NCBI GenBank assembly: GCA_013151785.1
Contig: JAADHP010000232.1
Coordinates: forward strand, 1 to 5,583
Direction: 5' to 3'
DNA from: Nitrospirota bacterium
Lineage (GTDB): Bacteria; Nitrospirota; Thermodesulfovibrionia; Thermodesulfovibrionales; JdFR-85
Length of the DNA stretch: 5,583 nt
A program made the translations under genes and the position numbers. This document shows, piece by piece, positions 1-3,994 of this stretch (its first letter is position 1; each line of letters begins with the position of its first letter). Under the pieces are notes generated by a model. It did no database searches. It saw nothing but the letters and a program-made list of their open reading frames with translations, and was not told where the DNA came from.

Positions 1-65
1 TGCAATATTTTTATGAGGTGCTCTGCCTTGTTTTTAAGGGTTTTGGACAGATATGATAAATAATA

Positions 66-1235
66 ATGATAAACAAAGAAGATATACTGCCAATTATTAA
101 AAGGTGTGTTCTCTGTGGAAGCTGCAAGTCAGACTGTCCCACTTACTACCTTTATAACAGAGAATCAAACTCTCCAAGGGGGAGAGTCTATCTGCTGTAC
201 TGTCTGCTTCAGCAGGAGATAGCACCTTCTGAAGAGATAGCAGAAAGGATCTTTAGCTGTCTTCTCTGTGATGCCTGTGAGGACAAATGTTCTGCAGGTG
301 TGGATATAGTATTGTCCCTTTATTATGGTAGAGCACTGCTTAAAAGATATGATCCCTTTTATAAGACCTGGGGACGGTTGCTTTCCCTTGCCTTGAGGAA
401 ACGGGGCATTAGCTATCAGATTATCAAAGGGCTGTATCCATTACTGAAGGGCTATCTACAAAAGAATAATATTGTGTCTCATAATTTCAGCTTTGAGGGG
501 TACAGATTTTCTCAGGTGGGTGATATATTCATACCTCATAAAGAGACAACAAAAAAGGGGAGGGTAGTGCTGTTTAAAGGCTGTATGGTTGAGTTTATCT
601 ATCCCCATCTTGGAGAGGCCTTTGTAAGGGTTGCAAACAGGGCTGGATATGAGGTTGTAACATTAAAGGGCGAGCAGTGTTGTGGTGCCCCACTGCTTGG
701 TATGGGGCTACTGGAAGAGACCAGGAGATTGGCAAAAAAGAATATTAAACAATTCAGGGCTCTAAAATCCAATCTCATGGTATCTCTATGTCCTACCTGT
801 GTAAAGGTGCTTTCCCAGGAGTATATAAAGATAGCTGGTGAAGGTATAGAGGTCGTGGATGCTGTTTCATTTTTGACTGACAGGTTGCCCATGGGACAAA
901 AGATAAACCTCACTGCCTTGTATCATGACCCCTGCCACTGTCTTTATAGTCTGGGTCAATATGATGAGCCTCGAAAGATATTAGATACTGTAGGGATTGA
1001 AGTTGTGGATTATCAAATGGGTTGTTGTGGCCTTGCTGGGACCCATGCCCTGAGAAATGTAGAAAAATCCATGGAGATGCTCAATAAAAATATAGAGATT
1101 TTTCATCATTGTGGTGCAGAGATACTTGTAACATCCTGTCCGGGCTGTATGTTCCAGTTTATGAAGACATTGCCACAGGAGGGGGTATTCCATATTATAG
1201 AAATTATTGACGAATATCTCTCCGAAGAGTCCTGA
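66..1235 (+). CDS. CCG-domain (Fe-S)-binding oxidoreductase subunit, GlcF/HdrD-like
   Basis: This 389-residue soluble protein is predicted to be an electron-transfer or catalytic Fe-S subunit of the glycolate oxidase GlcF / heterodisulfide reductase HdrD type. Two ferredoxin-like [4Fe-4S] motifs lie near the N-terminus: C14-x2-C17-x2-C20-x3-C24-P and C65-x2-C68-x2-C71-x3-C75. Two complete CCG (cysteine-rich) domains follow: C173...C205-C206-G...C242-P-T-C245 and C290...C320-C321-G...C358-P-G-C361. The spacings (31/35 and 29/36 residues) match or approach the HdrB-type CCG pattern, so both halves look able to bind a cluster. Length is near that of GlcF (about 400 residues). There are no membrane segments. 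The ATG at 66 has no clear Shine-Dalgarno sequence; coupling to an upstream gene ending at about 56 or 63 is possible. No FAD-oxidase partner is visible in the window, so the substrate (glycolate, lactate, another 2-hydroxyacid, or a disulfide) is unknown. The family call is firm and the substrate call is open. Confidence 0.9.
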   Translation: MINKEDILPIIKRCVLCGSCKSDCPTYYLYNRESNSPRGRVYLLYCLLQQEIAPSEEIAERIFSCLLCDACEDKCSAGVDIVLSLYYGRALLKRYDPFYKTWGRLLSLALRKRGISYQIIKGLYPLLKGYLQKNNIVSHNFSFEGYRFSQVGDIFIPHKETTKKGRVVLFKGCMVEFIYPHLGEAFVRVANRAGYEVVTLKGEQCCGAPLLGMGLLEETRRLAKKNIKQFRALKSNLMVSLCPTCVKVLSQEYIKIAGEGIEVVDAVSFLTDRLPMGQKINLTALYHDPCHCLYSLGQYDEPRKILDTVGIEVVDYQMGCCGLAGTHALRNVEKSMEMLNKNIEIFHHCGAEILVTSCPGCMFQFMKTLPQEGVFHIIEIIDEYLSEES

Positions 1236-1290
1236 AAAACAGAGCATACTAAAGATTTTTGGCTTTTTTCTATTAAAATACAATCAAGAG

Positions 1291-1316
1291 AAATCAGGTC
1301 ATACAAACCAGGATTT
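1291..1316. repeat. Imperfect inverted repeat upstream of the 1345 promoter
   Basis: The left arm AAATCAGGT (1291-1299) faces ACCAGGATTT (1307-1316) across a 7-base centre. AAATC/GATTT and GGT/ACC are complementary, with a small asymmetry between them. It lies about 29 bases upstream of the putative -35 box, where an activator site could sit. No known regulator consensus is recognised, and chance occurrence in AT-rich DNA is possible. Confidence 0.2.
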
Positions 1317-1344
1317 ATAAAAAAATTTTATTTATATATTTGGG

Positions 1345-1374
1345 TTGACTTAAAAGAATAATTAGATATATAAT
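1345..1374 (+). promoter_or_regulatory. Sigma-70-like promoter for the small Cys-rich gene
   Basis: A TTGACT -35 box (1345-1350) and a perfect TATAAT -10 box (1369-1374) are separated by 18 bases. The flanking upstream DNA (1317-1340) is almost pure A/T and could act as an UP element. Transcription would be expected to start at about 1380-1382, with A1380 the best purine, so the mRNA would begin only about three bases before the TTG codon at 1383. This is the best-matching promoter in the window by eye. Confidence 0.6.
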
Positions 1375-1382
1375 GTTTTACC

Positions 1383-1751
1383 TTGTGGAAGAGGCAGCGG
1401 GAAGATAAGTCAGTTCTTACGGAGCCGAGATGTCCCTTCTGCAGTGCGCTCTTTGAAAGGCCTTATGAAATATCGACAGAGTTTGGTTTTTTTTCCGGTG
1501 GTGTATGTACCTGTGGAGCTGTTTATGGATTTGATCCAACAGGCAAGAATCTTGGAGAGACCTATATGGATGTTTTGGTTCACCTATGTAATGGTGACTG
1601 GCAAAGGGCAATGAGTCTATCACGGGGGGAGAGTTATGAGGAGAGGGTATTAAGGTATAATTTCAGGAATCATCAGCTGGTGCCAGCTAATTTAGCCGTG
1701 GGGAGAGGAAGATCGGGTGTATTACTCTTTTTAAAATTATCAGGTAAATAG
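1383..1751 (+). CDS. Small Cys-rich, putative zinc-ribbon-like protein of unknown function
   Basis: This 122-residue protein has four cysteines arranged as a possible metal site, C17-P-F-C20 and C42-T-C44-G, plus a lone C69. The body around residues 35-67 (F-F-S-G-G, C-G-A-V-Y, D-P-T-G-x-N-L-G) and a later G-D-W and S-Y-E-E-R-V-L-R-Y stretch look like a constrained domain rather than random translation. I do not recognise a named family; it resembles conserved hypotheticals with a CxxC/CxC pair. A TAA stop in frame at 1371-1373 and the absence of any in-frame ATG or GTG before the first CxxC leave TTG at 1383 as the only reasonable start. No Shine-Dalgarno sequence is visible, and the promoter puts the transcript start almost on this codon. 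There are no membrane segments. The gene precedes dsrC by 147 bases on the same strand, so a link to sulfur metabolism is an inference from position only. Confidence 0.75.
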   Translation: MWKRQREDKSVLTEPRCPFCSALFERPYEISTEFGFFSGGVCTCGAVYGFDPTGKNLGETYMDVLVHLCNGDWQRAMSLSRGESYEERVLRYNFRNHQLVPANLAVGRGRSGVLLFLKLSGK

Positions 1752-1787
1752 ATTAAGCTTACTAATATATGAATTAATATTTTTAAT

Positions 1788-1814
1788 TTGACAGTTATTG
1801 ATAATCTGTATTAA
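1788..1814 (+). promoter_or_regulatory. Probable dsrC promoter
   Basis: A perfect TTGACA -35 box at 1788-1793 is followed by TATTAA at 1809-1814 as the best -10 candidate, with a short 15-base spacer. TAAGTT at 1812-1817 gives an 18-base spacer but a weaker match. Start of transcription near 1821-1824 would give a leader of about 75-80 bases before dsrC. An own promoter fits the usual very high and independent expression of dsrC. The -35 box is convincing; the -10 box is uncertain. Confidence 0.45.
1791..1809. promoter_or_regulatory. Dyad inside the dsrC promoter, possible operator
   Basis: ACAGTTAT (1791-1798) and ATAATCTGT (1801-1809) are inverted copies around a TG centre, perfect except for one extra T in the right arm. 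The dyad starts in the -35 box and fills the spacer, the classic place for a repressor site. It matches no regulator consensus that I can name with confidence. Confidence 0.3.
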
Positions 1815-1854
1815 GTTTTATAACTTTTTAAAGTGATGTATGGCTGTAATATCT

Positions 1855-1869
1855 GGCTTTTTAAAAGCC
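1855..1869. repeat. 15-base palindrome in the dsrC leader
   Basis: GGCTTTT (1855-1861) and AAAAGCC (1863-1869) are perfect inverted copies around a single central T. In RNA it could fold as a GGCTT/AAGCC hairpin with a five-base loop, ending 15 bases before the dsrC Shine-Dalgarno sequence. It could be an mRNA-stabilising hairpin or a DNA operator. It has no downstream T-run, so it is unlikely to be a terminator. Confidence 0.35.
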
Positions 1870-1884
1870 TTAAAATCTAAAGAT

Positions 1885-1891
1885 AAGGAGG
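1885..1891 (+). promoter_or_regulatory. Strong Shine-Dalgarno site of dsrC
   Basis: AAGGAGG lies 7 bases before the ATG at 1899. It is a near-perfect anti-16S match and fixes the dsrC start. The strength suits a highly translated small protein. Confidence 0.9.
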
Positions 1892-1898
1892 TTATAAG

Positions 1899-2234
1899 AT
1901 GGCAACTATTGAATTCCAGGGCAAACAGATCGAAGTGGATGAAGAGGGTTATCTTCAGAACCTTGACGATTGGACCCCAGAGTTAGCCACTTATATGGCT
2001 CAGCAGGATGGGCTTGAACTGACGGATGAGCACTGGGAGATAATCAACTTTCTTAGAGACTACTACAACAAGTACCAGATCGCTCCAATGATCAAGATCC
2101 TCGTAAAAGAAATCAAGAAGACCATGGGAGCTGACAAGGGTAACACCAAGTATCTCTATCAGCTATTCCCCGACGGTCCTGCTAAACAGGCCTGTAGATA
2201 CGCAGGGCTTCCAAAACCTACTGGTTGCGTATAA
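1899..2234 (+). CDS. dsrC: DsrC, sulfur-carrier protein of dissimilatory sulfite reduction
   Basis: This 111-residue cytoplasmic protein carries sulfur between the DsrAB sulfite reductase and the DsrMKJOP membrane complex. In the reductive pathway its two C-terminal cysteines form a trisulfide with sulfite-derived sulfur, which DsrMK then reduces. Both are present: C110 is penultimate (ending T-G-C-V) and C99 lies 11 residues earlier in K-Q-A-C-R, the spacing of true DsrC. TusE-type relatives usually keep only the terminal cysteine. Also visible are the conserved D-E-E-G-Y-L and L-D-D-W stretch near residues 14-25, the T-D-E-H-W-E segment near 42-47, and the G-N-T-K-Y-L-Y-Q-L-F-P-D-G loop at about 81-93, which is typical of DsrC. 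The start is fixed by AAGGAGG at 1885. It has its own likely promoter, and two stem-loops separate it from the next gene. The order dsrC then dsrMK resembles the dsrC-dsrM junction of some dsr operons, here with an RsbRD gene inserted. Confidence 0.97.
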   Translation: MATIEFQGKQIEVDEEGYLQNLDDWTPELATYMAQQDGLELTDEHWEIINFLRDYYNKYQIAPMIKILVKEIKKTMGADKGNTKYLYQLFPDGPAKQACRYAGLPKPTGCV

Positions 2235-2236
2235 AA

Positions 2237-2292
2237 AAATAATTTAGCATCTATGTTCTCCTCAATAATATGGGGAGGGGTTAAAATTATTT
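2237..2292 (+). other. Two-tier stem-loop just after dsrC
   Basis: The inner hairpin CTCCTCA (2258-2264) / TGGGGAG (2271-2277) has one G-U pair and an ATAATA loop. It is enclosed by an outer AT stem, AAATAATTT (2237-2245) / AAATTATTT (2284-2292). It begins a few bases after the dsrC stop codon. The GC-rich stem is not followed directly by a clean T-run, so a 3'-end stabilising or processing structure, or a leaky terminator, is more likely than a tight intrinsic terminator. Confidence 0.45.
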
Positions 2293-2301
2293 AATACTTG
2301 T

Positions 2302-2336
2302 GGTTGGTGCCCCTCTTTGAGAAGGGGGTATCAACC
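2302..2336 (+). other. Strong 15-bp hairpin in the dsrC-RsbRD spacer
   Basis: GGTTGGTG (2302-2309) pairs with TATCAACC (2329-2336), C2310 bulges, and CCCTCTT (2311-2317) pairs with AAGGGGG (2322-2328), closed by a TGAG loop. That makes 15 pairs including three G-U pairs. No T-run follows, so it is not a standard terminator. It ends 28 bases before the next start codon and could set differential stability of dsrC versus downstream mRNA. Its left arm also has a competing partner at the ribosome binding region (2346-2355). Confidence 0.6.
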
Positions 2337-2347
2337 CAGGTAAACAA

Positions 2348-2352
2348 GAGGG
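2348..2352 (+). promoter_or_regulatory. Weak, possibly sequestered Shine-Dalgarno site of the RsbRD gene
   Basis: GAGGG lies 12 bases before the ATG at 2365, a loose spacing compared with the AAGGAGG-type sites of dsrC, dsrM and dsrK. The surrounding AAGAGGGCAC (2346-2355) is complementary, with one bulge, to the hairpin arm at 2307-2317, so access may be structure-dependent. Confidence 0.4.
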
Positions 2353-2364
2353 CACATCTGGATT

Positions 2365-2901
2365 ATGGAAATCAAAGACCTTTTACAGGACAGAAGAGAG
2401 GTTATACTAAAGAAGTGGTCTCATGTCCTGTTACAGTCCTATCCTGAAGAAACATCACGTTTTTTCCGTAAGGAGAAGGACCCCTTTGCCAATCCTGTAG
2501 GAAGTGCCTTTATGGAAGGCATTTCCGGCATCTATCGTAGTGTTTTAAATGGTGTTGATCGCGATGAGGTCTCTCCCTTCCTTGACAGAATAATAAGAAT
2601 CAGAGCCGTCCAGGACTTTACACCCTCAGAGGCAATTGGTTTCCTTTTTCTTTTAAAGAAGGTAATCAGAGAGGAGTTGTTTAATGAGATATCACAAAAG
2701 GGTTTAAAGGAGGAACTATATGTAATTGAATCCAGGATTGATGACCTTGCCCTGATTGCCTTTGATATTTATATGCAATGCAGAGAAAAGATTTATGACT
2801 TGAAGGCCTCTGAACTAAGAAATATGACATACAAACTCCTTGAGAGGGCTAATCTCTTGAAAGACTTCAATGATGAGGCGAATGGAGATGGTTCGGGATA
2901 G
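2365..2901 (+). CDS. Stand-alone RsbRD N-terminal-domain protein, putative sensor or regulator
   Basis: This 178-residue soluble, largely helical protein matches the RsbRD N-terminal domain pattern: an opening R-x-x-I-L-x-x-W near residues 10-18, Y-P at 26-27, D-P-F-A-N-P-V-G at 39-46, and the signature I-R-I-R-A-V-Q-D-F-T-P-S-E-A followed by G-F-L-F-L-L-K at about 77-98. In stressosome RsbR-type proteins this domain precedes an output domain such as STAS. Here nothing follows except a charged helix at about 140-170, so output must come from a partner or from direct binding. I recall such genes next to dsrM in other sulfate reducers, but could not check this. It is followed after 48 bases by dsrM and is probably cotranscribed with dsrMK. 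A role in sensing redox or sulfur state for the complex, or in its assembly, is inference. The single Cys (C139) argues against a cysteine-ligated Fe-S cluster. Confidence 0.88.
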   Translation: MEIKDLLQDRREVILKKWSHVLLQSYPEETSRFFRKEKDPFANPVGSAFMEGISGIYRSVLNGVDRDEVSPFLDRIIRIRAVQDFTPSEAIGFLFLLKKVIREELFNEISQKGLKEELYVIESRIDDLALIAFDIYMQCREKIYDLKASELRNMTYKLLERANLLKDFNDEANGDGSG

Positions 2902-2933
2902 GCAGTGACTTGTTTTAAAAAATTATATATTAT

Positions 2934-2941
2934 AAAGGAGG
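2934..2941 (+). promoter_or_regulatory. Strong Shine-Dalgarno site of dsrM
   Basis: AAAGGAGG lies 8 bases before the ATG at 2950 and fixes the start of dsrM. It is within the 48-base gap after the RsbRD gene, where no promoter or terminator is apparent. Confidence 0.85.
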
Positions 2942-2949
2942 TTTTGTAA

Positions 2950-3990
2950 ATGGGTGCCTTGTTTTCCTTAGGAGTGGTTATCGCCCTTGTACTTGTTGCA
3001 TTAGTTGGTGTGAAGGGTGCTCATCTTCAGCCCGTATTTGGTGTCGTTATCCCCTACCTGGCGGTTCTCACCTTTTTCATAGGTCTGATATACCGTGTGG
3101 TCAGATGGGGAAAGACACCAGTACCCTTCCATATTCCTACTACATGTGGTCAGCAAAAGAGCCTCCCCTGGATCAAGTACAGCAAGCTGGAAAGCCCTGC
3201 AACAGGCAAGGAGGTATTTCTCAGAATGGCTCTTGAGGTGCTCTTATTCAGGTCGCTATTCAGAAACCTCAAGATGCAGAGAAGTGGAGAAAGGGTTGTT
3301 TATGGTTCAGCCAAATGGCTATGGTTAGGTGGGATAATTTTCCACTATTCCTTTCTTATCGTATTAATAAGACACCTGAGGTTGTTCACCAATCCAGTAC
3401 CTTCATTTGTGCATCTCATTGAAAGCTTTGATGGATTTCTCCAGATCGGGTTGCCAAAGCTGATGATGACAGGTGTGATACTGCTTGCTGCAGTGACCTA
3501 TCTGTTCCTTCGGAGAATCTATATTCCATCGGTCAGGTACATATCACTGCCTGCTGATTATTTTCCCCTCTTTCTGATCATGGCAATTGCTACCACAGGC
3601 ATATTGATGAGATACTTTATTAGGGTGGATTTGATAAAGGTGAAAGAGCTTACCACGGGACTTGCGAGACTCAGCCCCACAGTTCCTGACGGGATAGGCA
3701 CGATATTTTATATTCACATCTTTCTTGTGAGTACACTCTTTGCATATTTCCCCTTCAGCAAACTCGTACATCTTGGTGGTATATTCATGAGTCCTACAAG
3801 GAATCTTGCCAACAACAGTCGTATGGTGAGACATGTAAATCCATGGAACTATCCTGTTAAGGTTCATACCTATGAGGAGTACGAGGAGGAGTTCAGAGAT
3901 AAGATGGTCTCTGTTGGTATCCCTGTTGAAAAGCCCTTAGAGACAAAGGAATCCGAAGAAGCAACAGAAGAAAGCGAAGGAAAGGAGTGA
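2950..3990 (+). CDS. dsrM: DsrM, NarI-like heme b membrane subunit of DsrMKJOP
   Basis: This 346-residue integral membrane protein exchanges electrons between the menaquinone pool and the DsrK Fe-S subunit. Six hydrophobic segments are visible at about 4-21, 29-52, 122-141, 168-187, 205-223 and 251-270, fitting DsrM, which has one more than the five of NarI. The four probable heme b ligands keep the NarI spacing: H132 and H142 (10 apart) in the third segment, H256 and H274 (18 apart) at the sixth. Two b-type hemes are therefore expected. A long polar loop at about 53-121 between segments 2 and 3 and a Glu-rich cytoplasmic tail (about 307-346) complete the protein. AAAGGAGG supports the ATG at 2950. 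The stop at 3988-3990 lies four bases before the dsrK ATG, and the dsrK ribosome site is inside the dsrM tail, so the two are translationally coupled. DsrM is distinguished from NarI by length and by its DsrK neighbour. Confidence 0.96.
   Translation: MGALFSLGVVIALVLVALVGVKGAHLQPVFGVVIPYLAVLTFFIGLIYRVVRWGKTPVPFHIPTTCGQQKSLPWIKYSKLESPATGKEVFLRMALEVLLFRSLFRNLKMQRSGERVVYGSAKWLWLGGIIFHYSFLIVLIRHLRLFTNPVPSFVHLIESFDGFLQIGLPKLMMTGVILLAAVTYLFLRRIYIPSVRYISLPADYFPLFLIMAIATTGILMRYFIRVDLIKVKELTTGLARLSPTVPDGIGTIFYIHIFLVSTLFAYFPFSKLVHLGGIFMSPTRNLANNSRMVRHVNPWNYPVKVHTYEEYEEEFRDKMVSVGIPVEKPLETKESEEATEESEGKE
3982..3987 (+). promoter_or_regulatory. Shine-Dalgarno site of dsrK within the end of dsrM
   Basis: AAGGAG overlaps the last codons of dsrM and lies 7 bases before the dsrK ATG at 3995. 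This is a coupling arrangement typical of stoichiometric complex subunits. Confidence 0.85.
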
Positions 3991-3994
3991 AACC

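Noticed and set aside
1241..1270. Possible intrinsic terminator after the Fe-S gene, with a T-run at 1264-1269
   Set aside because: Only a 4-bp AAAG/CTTT stem can be drawn before the T-run, which is too weak to call.
1373..1408. Short frame MFYLVEEAAGR from the ATG at 1373
   Set aside because: It has only 11 codons, its ATG overlaps the -10 box and would lie upstream of the predicted transcript start, and it has no ribosome site.
1752..1787. AT-rich inverted repeat after the small Cys-rich gene, resembling a terminator
   Set aside because: The pairing is about five A/T pairs only and is expected by chance in such AT-rich DNA.
1899..2234. Alternative call of TusE (tRNA thiolation sulfur carrier)
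   Set aside because: Both C99 and C110 are present with DsrC spacing, the extra loop at about 81-93 is present, and dsrM and dsrK follow.
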